Assembly: GCA_002470185.1 (NCBI GenBank)
Contig: DKNG01000181.1
Span: 1 to 6,326, forward strand
From: Arcobacter sp. UBA7394
GTDB taxonomy: Bacteria > Campylobacterota > Campylobacteria > Campylobacterales > Arcobacteraceae
Reading direction: 5' to 3'
DNA: 6,326 nucleotides
Shown here: positions 1 to 5,486 of the stretch, in pieces
How the letters are laid out: each line of letters begins with the position of its first letter
How positions within the stretch are numbered: the stretch's first letter is position 1
Translations under genes and position numbers: made by a program
The notes under the pieces: model-generated
The model's database searches: none
The model's input: only the letters and a program-made list of their open reading frames with translations
What the model was told of the DNA's origin: nothing

Positions 1-876
1 AAATTTGATCCAGAAGCTGAAAAAATTCTAGGTGAATATAAAACTTCTAAATCAGCAATTGGTTTTGTAATTGGTAAAAACTATGTTGCAGTTGCAAATT
101 ATGATGATCAAAGTGTTGATATTTTAGATAGAGATTTAAACCCTATAAAAAAGATTGTTACAGGTTCAAAAAATGTAGGAATTAAAATATATAAAGACTA
201 TTTAATCTTTTCACAAATGGATAATGATACAATCTCGGTTTATAAAGACATGAATGAAGGTAAAGGCAAAGCAAAATTTGAAGTATATAAAGAGTTCAAA
301 GATGTTGGACAGCTTCCTTTTGATGCAATGATTAAAGATAATAACTATATTGCTGGATTCTTTACTTCAAGTCATTATGGTGTTGTTGATTTAGATACAA
401 TGACGTACAAAAAAATCAAAATTTATTTAAATGATGAAAGAAAGATGGTTCTTAAAGTACCACACTTTGGATTCTGGTCAATAGGTGGAGATAAAGTATT
501 TGTTCCAGCTGTTGGGGATAATAAAGTATTAGTTTATGATAAAGACTTTAAATTTATTAAAAATATTGAAACGCAGGGGCTTCCAGTATTTACAAGTTTA
601 AGTCCAGATAAAAAACATTTAGCGGTAACATATTCAGGGAAAGATTTCCCTACAATTCAAATAATTGATACTAAAACATTAAAAATTATTGAAACATTTA
701 ATTTTGATGGAAAGGTACTACATATTAGATGGTCAAATGTTTCACCACAATTATATGTTTCAGTAAATGATACAAATAAAGTAGCAGTAATACACACAAA
801 AGAATGGTTTTTAAATAGAGAAATATTTAATATCAAAAAACCTTCGGGAATATTTTTATATGAGGATGGAAAATAA
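1..876 (+). CDS. nirF: NirF, heme d1 biosynthesis beta-propeller protein (5' end outside window)
   Basis: The reading frame is open from base 1 to the TAA at 874-876, giving 291 C-terminal residues; full NirF is about 400 aa, so roughly a quarter and any export signal lie upstream. The visible part is a repeating beta-propeller pattern of strand pairs ending in V-x-D or I-D-T. Several stretches match the NirF pattern as I remember it: KVPHFGFWSIGG followed by FVPAVGDNKVLVYD (about 461-540), GLPVF plus SPD (about 580-610), VLHIRW (about 715-732) and the terminal KPSGIF (838-855). The KPSGIF ending argues for NirF over the related NirS and NirN. NirF is required for heme d1 formation, acts on the tetrapyrrole after siroheme decarboxylation, and is exported or lipid-anchored in studied species; its exact step is still debated. 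The stop lies just 1 base before the next gene's start codon, so the two are cotranscribed. Confidence 0.85.
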   Translation, partial: KFDPEAEKILGEYKTSKSAIGFVIGKNYVAVANYDDQSVDILDRDLNPIKKIVTGSKNVGIKIYKDYLIFSQMDNDTISVYKDMNEGKGKAKFEVYKEFKDVGQLPFDAMIKDNNYIAGFFTSSHYGVVDLDTMTYKKIKIYLNDERKMVLKVPHFGFWSIGGDKVFVPAVGDNKVLVYDKDFKFIKNIETQGLPVFTSLSPDKKHLAVTYSGKDFPTIQIIDTKTLKIIETFNFDGKVLHIRWSNVSPQLYVSVNDTNKVAVIHTKEWFLNREIFNIKKPSGIFLYEDGK

Positions 877-877
877 A

Positions 878-1609
878 ATGGGAAAAGTATATTTAACAGG
901 GGCAGGTCCAGGTGATATTGAGTTAATGACTGTAAAAGCGGCTAGAATTGTTCAAGAAGCAGATATTATTATTTATGATAGATTAGCTAATCCTAAAATT
1001 CTAGAAACAGCAAAAGAAGGTTGTGAATTAATTTATGTTGGGAAACAAGATGGTAAACATTCTGTTCCTCAAGATGAAATTAATGAAATCATTTATCAAG
1101 CAGCTTTAAAACATGAAAAAGTAGTAAGATTAAAAGGTGGAGATCCATTTGTATTTGGTAGAGGTGGAGAAGAAGCTATTTATTTATTTGATAGAGATAT
1201 TAAATTTGAAATAATCCCAGGTATTACTTCATCTATTTCTGTTCCTGCTTATGCTGGGATTCCAGTTACTCATAGAGGTGTTACTACATCATTTAGAGTT
1301 GTAACAGGACATGAATCACCAGATAAAAGAATTTCACAAATTGAATGGGAAAGTTTCTTAAATGATGAGACTTTAGTGTTCTTAATGGGATTCCATAATA
1401 TTAAATTAATTACTAGAAAACTAATGAAATATGGGAAATCAAAAGATTATCCATGTGCAGTAATATCAAAGGGATCTACTCCTGATCAAGAAGTAGTAGT
1501 ATCAACTTTAGAAAATATTGTAGAAGATTCAAAAGACATGCCAACACCAGCAATTATCGTTGTAGGGGAAGTTGTTAAATTAAGAGAAAAAATTAAGTGG
1601 ACTTACTAG
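878..1609 (+). CDS. nirE: Uroporphyrinogen-III C-methyltransferase (SUMT; NirE/CobA type)
   Basis: This enzyme uses two S-adenosylmethionine molecules to methylate uroporphyrinogen III at C2 and C7, giving precorrin-2, the entry to siroheme and heme d1. The 243-aa product is a complete single-domain SUMT without the CysG oxidase/chelatase part. Visible family motifs are GAGPGD (residues 8-13), DRL (34-36), RLKGGDPFVFGRGGEE (84-99), PGITSSISVPAYAGIPVTHRG split over 114-134, VTGHE (142-146) and TPAIIVVGEVV (223-233). The frame could also start at 860 or 866, but those starts lie inside the nirF end. The 878 ATG gives the normal family N-terminus and has GAGGA/TGGA at 862-870 as a ribosome site. 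I use nirE because of the adjoining nirF; a general cobA name would be equally correct for the chemistry. The last codons lie inside a hairpin (1593-1618). Confidence 0.93.
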   Translation: MGKVYLTGAGPGDIELMTVKAARIVQEADIIIYDRLANPKILETAKEGCELIYVGKQDGKHSVPQDEINEIIYQAALKHEKVVRLKGGDPFVFGRGGEEAIYLFDRDIKFEIIPGITSSISVPAYAGIPVTHRGVTTSFRVVTGHESPDKRISQIEWESFLNDETLVFLMGFHNIKLITRKLMKYGKSKDYPCAVISKGSTPDQEVVVSTLENIVEDSKDMPTPAIIVVGEVVKLREKIKWTY

Positions 1610-1618
1610 TCCACTTAA
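1593..1618 (-). terminator. Hairpin at the convergent nirE / crp-fnr junction
   Basis: An uninterrupted 11-bp inverted repeat (TTAAGTGGACT at 1593-1603, AGTCCACTTAA at 1608-1618) encloses a TACT loop. Read on the minus strand it is followed by AATTTTTTCTC, a good U-tract, so it fits an intrinsic terminator for the crp/fnr gene that ends at 1623. On the plus strand no U-run follows, so termination of nirE here would be weaker. The left arm and loop include the last codons and the stop of nirE (1607-1609). Confidence 0.7.
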
Positions 1619-1622
1619 CTTC

Positions 1623-2255
1623 TTAAGAGAAGAGAAGTTCTAATCTCTTCTTATCTACTGTTTTAGCTTTACTATCAATTAAACCATCATTTTTAAATAC
1701 TCTTAACATTCTAGATAAAGTTTCAGGGGAAATATTTAATATTTCAGCAACTATAATATTCTTTGTATTAAAGAAGTCTTCTGTGTATTCACATAAGTAT
1801 TTTGCTATTCTTTCTTTTGAATCTAATACTACATGCATAAATACTATTTTTTCTAAATTTCTAATTTTCTTAATAAGTGAGGCTTGAATTACAAATGATA
1901 ATTCAGGGTCTGAATAAATCACTTCTTTTAGTTTCTTAAAATCTATTTTTAAAACTTCTGAATCAGTAAAAGCTTGTGCTGTTGCTGGATAAGGTATATT
2001 ATCAAAGTTTGCAACCTCAGCAATAAGCTCATTTGCATGAAAGTACTTCATTACAATTTCTTTATCATTTGAAGCTGTTTTATATAGTTTAACAATACCT
2101 TTTGAAAGTAAATAAAGGTATTCAGACTCATCGCCTTCATAGAATAAAATATTGTCCTTCAATAGTTTAACTGGTACTGTAAATTCTGATATTCTATCTA
2201 ATGTATCATCACATAAATTTTTGAATAAAAATATATCTTTTAACTTAGTTTGCAT
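1623..2255 (-). CDS. Crp/Fnr-family transcriptional regulator, Dnr/NnrR-like, no Fe-S cysteine set
   Basis: The 210-aa protein has a cyclic-nucleotide-type beta-barrel sensor domain (about residues 10-110, with ILFYEGDESEYLYLLSKG at 36-53), a dimerisation helix (about 115-145) and a C-terminal winged helix-turn-helix. The recognition helix ISPETLSRML (175-184) keeps the E-x-x-S-R pattern that lets Fnr read TTGAT half-sites. Only two cysteines (15 and 154) are present, so it cannot hold an Fnr-type 4Fe-4S cluster. The region where CRP has its cAMP-binding Arg-Ser (PYPATAQAF, 88-96) lacks that pair. This suggests a Dnr/NnrR/NssR-like sensor of nitric oxide or a related signal, but the ligand is inferred. 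The start is supported by AGGA at 2262-2265, six bases before ATG. It lies 58 bp downstream of another minus-strand gene and is probably cotranscribed with it. Confidence 0.85.
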   Translation of the reverse strand: MQTKLKDIFLFKNLCDDTLDRISEFTVPVKLLKDNILFYEGDESEYLYLLSKGIVKLYKTASNDKEIVMKYFHANELIAEVANFDNIPYPATAQAFTDSEVLKIDFKKLKEVIYSDPELSFVIQASLIKKIRNLEKIVFMHVVLDSKERIAKYLCEYTEDFFNTKNIIVAEILNISPETLSRMLRVFKNDGLIDSKAKTVDKKRLELLFS

Positions 2256-2313
2256 TTAATTTCCTATATAAAGATGTTATTTGTTTGTGTAAATATTAAT
2301 TTATTTTGAATAT

Positions 2314-2694
2314 CTATTTTATTTCAAAATATTCTTTTACCCACGACATTTCATCTGAATTTTTTAATAGAATTTTCATAACTTCTTTTTTGTCTTTATT
2401 TAAAATAATTAAATTGTTCCCTTTAAGTCTTAAAAACTCTTGTCCCCACTGTTTCTCTAATTGCTCTAACCTAAGAAAAATTTGTTTTGCGGGTGGTTTT
2501 TCTTTTATTCCTGTAATTTTACTCTTAATAGTTAAACCACCTGCTCTCTTCTCAACTACATAGGGCATTTGCTCTTGCAGAATAGAATATATTCTATCAT
2601 TTTTAGGTGATGGCATACTCTCTTTTAAAGTAGTAATTCCTAAAAACATAAATATAATAAAAAATGCCACTATCAATAACTTTTTTGACTTCAC
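2314..2694 (-). CDS. Unrecognised membrane-anchored protein upstream of the Crp/Fnr gene
   Basis: The product is 126 aa and begins at a GTG codon (2694) backed by a strong AAGGGAG ribosome site (2699-2705). A lysine-rich start (MKSKK) is followed by one hydrophobic segment (about residues 6-22). This can be read as a signal anchor or uncleaved signal peptide; no lipobox cysteine is present and the protein has no cysteine at all. The remaining ~100 residues are soluble, charged and mostly helical in look, with notable conserved-looking stretches MPYVVEKRAGGLTIKSKI (43-60) and LEQLEKQWGQEFLRLKGNNL (76-95). It is probably periplasmic, anchored in the inner membrane. I do not recognise the family. 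Its only clear context is its position: first gene of a leftward pair with the Crp/Fnr regulator, transcribed away from the siroheme decarboxylase gene. An accessory role in denitrification or signal sensing is only a guess. Confidence 0.75.
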   Translation of the reverse strand: MKSKKLLIVAFFIIFMFLGITTLKESMPSPKNDRIYSILQEQMPYVVEKRAGGLTIKSKITGIKEKPPAKQIFLRLEQLEKQWGQEFLRLKGNNLIILNKDKKEVMKILLKNSDEMSWVKEYFEIK

Positions 2695-2723
2695 GTTTCT
2701 CCCTTCTTATGTAACACTTATCT

Positions 2724-2737
2724 TTGTTTATTATCAA
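2724..2737. promoter_or_regulatory. Weak second Fnr-type box in the leftward leader
   Basis: TTGTTTATTATCAA differs by one base from TTGAT-N4-ATCAA (minus strand TTGAT-AATA-AACAA). It lies about 104 bp downstream of the predicted leftward start at 2834, and no -10 hexamer stands at class II spacing on either side. It could be a road-block operator, or chance in AT-rich DNA. Confidence 0.25.
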
Positions 2738-2840
2738 GAATATCATAGCTTTATTTCTTTTTGGCATTATTCCACCATACTCTTTTTCTTATAAATAAGA
2801 AAATAGTACATATAAAGCCTAAGAAATTCTAATAATAGTC

Positions 2841-2846
2841 ATTATA
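2841..2846 (-). promoter_or_regulatory. -10 element of leftward promoter (membrane protein + crp/fnr)
   Basis: The minus strand reads a consensus TATAAT here. Its first base (2846) is 29.5 bp from the centre of the box at 2869-2882, giving a predicted start at 2834 with the box centred at -41.5. No good -35 hexamer is seen, as expected for an activator-dependent promoter. The resulting leader before the GTG at 2694 is long (about 140 bases). Confidence 0.5.
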
Positions 2847-2868
2847 GTACAAACTCATCTTTAAATTC

Positions 2869-2882
2869 TTAATTTAAATCAA
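2869..2882. promoter_or_regulatory. Shared Fnr/Dnr-type operator between two divergent promoters
   Basis: TTAAT-TTAA-ATCAA is a 14-bp near-palindrome one base away from the Fnr/Dnr consensus TTGAT-N4-ATCAA. Its centre (2875.5) is 29.5 bp from the first base of a -10 hexamer on the right (TATACT, 2905) and on the left (TATAAT, 2846). Both therefore have the class II activation spacing of -41.5. The Crp/Fnr regulator encoded in this window is the natural candidate to bind, and it would then control its own gene. Confidence 0.6.
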
Positions 2883-2904
2883 GGCATAAAAGAAGATTAG
2901 TTGA

Positions 2905-2910
2905 TATACT
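2905..2910 (+). promoter_or_regulatory. -10 element of siroheme decarboxylase promoter
   Basis: TATACT is one base from the TATAAT consensus. The predicted start of transcription is 2917, leaving a 21-base leader before the ATG at 2938 that holds a clear GGAG ribosome site (2928-2931). The operator centred at 2875.5 falls at -41.5. Confidence 0.55.
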
Positions 2911-2937
2911 TTCTCAAAATTGAATTTGGAGAAAACT

Positions 2938-3939
2938 ATGAAAGATGAAATATTATATAGAGTTCAGAAAAACTTCCCACTGACTAAAAAACCTTTTGAG
3001 CATATAGCTAATGAATTGAATATTACGGAAGATGAAGTAATAAGAATACTACAAGAGGAAAAGCAAAACAATATAATTAGACAAACATCAGCAATTTTTG
3101 ATACAAAAAAACTTGGTTATAAATCTTCTTTAATTGCCTTTGAGATAAAAGAAGAAGATATTGATGATGCTGTGCTTATTTTAAATTCGCATCCTGGTAT
3201 TTCACATAACTATGAGAGAAATCACTCTTATAATATTTGGTTTACTCTAGCAATTGCTCCAAATTCTAAATCAAATCTTGAAGAGACAGTTGAGCTGTTA
3301 TCTAAACTAACAAAAGCACAAGATTATATAATCTTACCTACATTAAAACTTTTTAAAATCTCTGTAAAACTGGATACTACTAATAAACAAGATAAAAAAG
3401 AAAAAGTTGCAAAAAAAGAGTTTAAAAAACTTGACTTAAATGAACATCATTACAATATTATTAAAGAAGCTCAAAATAATATTGATATTGTCTCAGAACC
3501 ATTCAAAGGTATTATTGATAAATTGGACATTACTTATGATGAATTCTTTGAAACACTAAAAGATTTCCAAGAAGCTGGAGTAATGAGAAGATTTGCTTGT
3601 ATTTTAAATCATAGAAAAGCTGGATTTAATGCAAATGCTATGGTAGTTTGGGATATTGAAGAAGGTGAAAAAGGCGAAGAAATTGGAAAGATTGCGGCTT
3701 CTTTCTCTGCTGTTTCTCATTGTTATTTAAGACCTAAATACCCTACTTGGAACTATAATTTATTTACTATGATTCATGGAAAAACAAAAGAAGATACTCA
3801 AGCTGTGATAGATAGTATTGCTAAAGAAATAGATTATAAATCAAATATGCCACTTTATTCATCACGAGAATTTAAAAAAGTAAGAATTAAATATTTTTGT
3901 GATGAGTTTAAAGCTTGGGAAGATAAATATATAAATTAA
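2938..3939 (+). CDS. Two-domain siroheme decarboxylase (NirDLGH / AhbAB family)
   Basis: This family removes the C12 and C18 acetate carboxyls of siroheme to give 12,18-didecarboxysiroheme, the heme d1 precursor. Members look like Lrp/AsnC regulators (helix-turn-helix plus RAM domain) but are enzymes. The 333-aa product carries two copies in tandem: HTH about 13-55 and RAM 60-145, a lysine-rich linker (146-168), then HTH about 186-226 and RAM 228-320. Each RAM half shows the family signature: GISHNYERNHSYNIWFTLA (87-105) and VSHCYLRPKYPTWNYNLFTM (259-278). The second half also has MRRFACILNHRKAGFNANAM (216-235), close to the AhbB/NirD type. In Pseudomonas the four copies NirD, L, G and H are separate proteins; here two are fused. 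A second pair may be encoded outside the window. The in-frame TTG at 2920 was not used because GGAG (2928-2931) sits 6 bases before this ATG. Databases may mislabel it as an AsnC-family regulator. Confidence 0.88.
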   Translation: MKDEILYRVQKNFPLTKKPFEHIANELNITEDEVIRILQEEKQNNIIRQTSAIFDTKKLGYKSSLIAFEIKEEDIDDAVLILNSHPGISHNYERNHSYNIWFTLAIAPNSKSNLEETVELLSKLTKAQDYIILPTLKLFKISVKLDTTNKQDKKEKVAKKEFKKLDLNEHHYNIIKEAQNNIDIVSEPFKGIIDKLDITYDEFFETLKDFQEAGVMRRFACILNHRKAGFNANAMVVWDIEEGEKGEEIGKIAASFSAVSHCYLRPKYPTWNYNLFTMIHGKTKEDTQAVIDSIAKEIDYKSNMPLYSSREFKKVRIKYFCDEFKAWEDKYIN

Positions 3940-3952
3940 GGAATGACGTAAA

Positions 3953-4345
3953 ATGGAACTATTTTTAAAACTAGAAGCAGGCTATTTAGCGATAGCTTTA
4001 TTTATACTAATAATTGCACTTTTTGTAACTACAAGATCATATATGCCAAAGGGTGCTTATAAAAAAGGTGTACTATTAGTATTTGGAGTTATGACAACAT
4101 TTATTTCTTTACATTATTATGTAACTACAGATAGAATGTTTGGTGTTGAAGATGCATATAACAATGGTGAAAAAGTAATTTGTGAAAGTAGAGCTACAAG
4201 AAAAGTAGCACAAAGTGTAACAATTGAGAAATCAAATGAGTGGACTTTAGAGAATCATATGTTTAGCTCGCCAAACTATTCAAGAAGTTTTTTTACTGCT
4301 AGATGTATTGAACATGTACCAGTAGTTTTACCACCAAAAAAATAA
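3953..4345 (+). CDS. Unrecognised small membrane protein in the heme d1 cluster
   Basis: The product is 130 aa. Two hydrophobic segments (about residues 8-26 and 40-57) are joined by a short loop rich in positive charge (R28, K33, K37, K38). By the positive-inside rule that loop is cytoplasmic, putting the ~70-residue C-terminal domain in the periplasm. That domain has just two cysteines (77 and 118), which could form a disulfide or bind a ligand, and ends in a proline/lysine tail (VVLPPKK). I do not recognise the family. The gene starts 13 bases after the siroheme decarboxylase stop. Its ribosome site AAGGA (3938-3942) overlaps that stop, so the two are translated from one message and share the Fnr-type promoter. 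A role in heme d1 or nitrite reductase maturation or membrane attachment is suggested by context only. Confidence 0.8.
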   Translation: MELFLKLEAGYLAIALFILIIALFVTTRSYMPKGAYKKGVLLVFGVMTTFISLHYYVTTDRMFGVEDAYNNGEKVICESRATRKVAQSVTIEKSNEWTLENHMFSSPNYSRSFFTARCIEHVPVVLPPKK

Positions 4346-4354
4346 ATAAAAATC

Positions 4355-4382
4355 GGAGTTTATATAAATCTATATAAACTCC
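4355..4382. terminator. Bidirectional terminator hairpin between convergent genes
   Basis: A perfect 11-bp stem (GGAGTTTATAT at 4355-4365, ATATAAACTCC at 4372-4382) has a six-base loop. On the minus strand it is followed by GATTTTTATTTATTTTTTT, a strong U-rich tail, so it should stop transcription from the TrpD2-like gene ending at 4391. On the plus strand the tail is poorer, but the hairpin lies 9 bases past the membrane-protein stop and probably serves both. Confidence 0.75.
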
Positions 4383-4390
4383 AAACTATT

Positions 4391-5284
4391 CTAATCTAAC
4401 ATATCAAAGGCATCTTTTATATCATTTGATTTTTTTGCCGCGATTAAGAACATTGCTGCATTTAATTTAGCTAACTTTTCTAAATCATCACATGGATTAT
4501 TTGTCATATTTAAAGACTCTTCTTTAGGAATAATTTTAGTTGACTTTTTATAGTTTATTCCAAAATATTCTGGATCAATTATATGTTCAGTAATTACTCC
4601 ATCTTGGTTTAACCAATATTTACATTTTGAAAAAATTTCAGGTGTTCCTTCATTTCCTTTTACAATTACTAAATGCTCATAGTTTTTTCCAAATAGTTCA
4701 TTATATTTTGTTACATAAGGTTTATGAAATGCTGCATTGACTGCATATTGTGAGTTTCCAGGGTTTAATAACTTTTCAACAGTATTAAATGCTGTTCTTA
4801 ATCCTAGAATATTTCTAATTTTTGTTAAATCACTTAATTCTTTAAAGTATTCACTTCTATCAAAATAATGTATATTATCATCAAATTTAACATTTTGATA
4901 TAACTCTTTAATAGTTAAACCTTTTTTAGCTGGTTGAAGTTCATCTCCTGATACAACTAAATTCAAATCAAACTTTTTTAAATACTTAGCAACTAGAGGT
5001 AAAATATATGGATTATCAGCTTTACCATCAAAAGGATAACCTAATTCAATAGAATTCTCTACAGTTGTCCGTGTGATATATTTATCACACACATCAAATG
5101 TTGTTTTTAGTTCTTCTATTGTTTCAAGCCTAACTCTCCATCCTAATAAAAAAGCTGCAATTTGTTCATTATGTACACTTTGATTAATTATACATTCCAT
5201 TGCATCGCTCATCTCTTCTTTTGTTAGTTCACGATTTGATTTAGGTCCTGTTCCAACAGCTCTGATATATTCATGAAAACTCAT
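4391..5284 (-). CDS. TrpD2-like protein (glycosyltransferase family 3, YbiB-like)
   Basis: The 297-aa product has the architecture of anthranilate phosphoribosyltransferase relatives: a helical N-terminal domain (about 1-70, with LTKEEMSDAMECIINQSVHN then QIAAFLLGWRVR) followed by the larger alpha/beta domain. Family traces are LRTAFNTVEKLLNPG (about residues 161-175), the NAAFHKPY stretch, LVIVKGNEGTPEIF and a C-terminal NAAMFLIAAKK helix. The PRPP-binding GTGGD signature of true TrpD is replaced by GYPFDGKADNP (about 82-92). The protein is therefore unlikely to make phosphoribosyl-anthranilate and fits the TrpD2/YbiB branch, whose E. coli member binds nucleic acid and lacks TrpD activity. 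AAGGA (5291-5295) stands 6 bases before the ATG. The gene has its own Fnr-type promoter, suggesting expression with the denitrification genes; what it does there is unknown. Confidence 0.75.
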   Translation of the reverse strand: MSFHEYIRAVGTGPKSNRELTKEEMSDAMECIINQSVHNEQIAAFLLGWRVRLETIEELKTTFDVCDKYITRTTVENSIELGYPFDGKADNPYILPLVAKYLKKFDLNLVVSGDELQPAKKGLTIKELYQNVKFDDNIHYFDRSEYFKELSDLTKIRNILGLRTAFNTVEKLLNPGNSQYAVNAAFHKPYVTKYNELFGKNYEHLVIVKGNEGTPEIFSKCKYWLNQDGVITEHIIDPEYFGINYKKSTKIIPKEESLNMTNNPCDDLEKLAKLNAAMFLIAAKKSNDIKDAFDMLD

Positions 5285-5314
5285 TATCTATCCTTAAATT
5301 TTAATTATTATAAG

Positions 5315-5320
5315 ATATTA
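5315..5320 (-). promoter_or_regulatory. -10 element of the TrpD2-like gene promoter
   Basis: The minus strand reads TAATAT, keeping the key TA and final T of the -10 consensus. Its first base (5320) is 29.5 bp from the centre of the box at 5343-5356, so the box falls at -41.5 from a predicted start at 5308. The leader would be 24 bases and includes the ribosome site. Confidence 0.5.
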
Positions 5321-5342
5321 TCTTAATTAATTTTTTACAGGC

Positions 5343-5356
5343 ATGATATATATCAA
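5343..5356. promoter_or_regulatory. Fnr/Dnr-type operator upstream of the TrpD2-like gene
   Basis: ATGAT-ATAT-ATCAA is one base from the consensus TTGAT-N4-ATCAA, with its perfect half-site on the right. Its spacing to the -10 at 5315-5320 is the same class II distance seen at the 2869-2882 box, which strengthens both calls. Confidence 0.58.
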
Positions 5357-5442
5357 TGTATTAAAGTTTATGTTCTTATTTTGATTTAACTATTGATTAT
5401 TTGTTAATTATTGTGTGAGAGTAAAACTATAAAAGTTTTGAG

Positions 5443-5468
5443 AATAAAGAGACTTCCGTCTCCTTATT
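5443..5468 (-). terminator. Terminator hairpin after the small Cys/His-rich gene
   Basis: An 11-bp stem (5443-5453 with 5458-5468) closes a four-base loop that reads GGAA on the minus strand, a GNRA-type tetraloop. One position is a G-U wobble on the minus strand but an A-C mismatch on the plus strand, so the hairpin is better suited to the minus strand. It starts 18 bases after the 68-aa gene's stop. The U-run beyond it is weak, and a second small inverted repeat (AAAACT/AGTTTT, 5423-5439) follows. Confidence 0.5.
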
Positions 5469-5486
5469 TTAATAATATATTCAATT

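Noticed and set aside
1..876. NirS or NirN instead of NirF
   Set aside because: All three share the d1-type propeller, but the KPSGIF ending and the PHFGFW...FVPAVG block fit NirF, and no c-type heme CxxCH is visible in the window part.
860..877. Earlier in-frame starts for nirE at 860 and 866
   Set aside because: They lie inside the nirF end, lack a better ribosome site, and add residues before the usual SUMT N-terminus (MGKVYLTGAGPGD).
2225..2310. Separate sigma70 promoter for the crp/fnr gene (minus-strand TTTACA, 17 bp, TATATA)
   Set aside because: It would start transcription almost at the ATG and leave no full ribosome site; in such AT-rich DNA the match is probably chance.
2306..2563. 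85-codon plus-strand frame
   Set aside because: It lies opposite the 126-aa minus-strand gene, has no ribosome site worth the name, and its hydrophobic, Phe/Ser-rich product looks like an antisense shadow.
2603..2767. 54-aa minus-strand frame in the leftward leader, with GGTGGA before its ATG
   Set aside because: It runs out of frame into the 126-aa gene, has no recognisable composition or domain, and can be chance; at most a leader peptide.
2920..2937. TTG start adding six residues to the siroheme decarboxylase
   Set aside because: The GGAG ribosome site at 2928-2931 lies downstream of that TTG and is ideally placed for the ATG at 2938.
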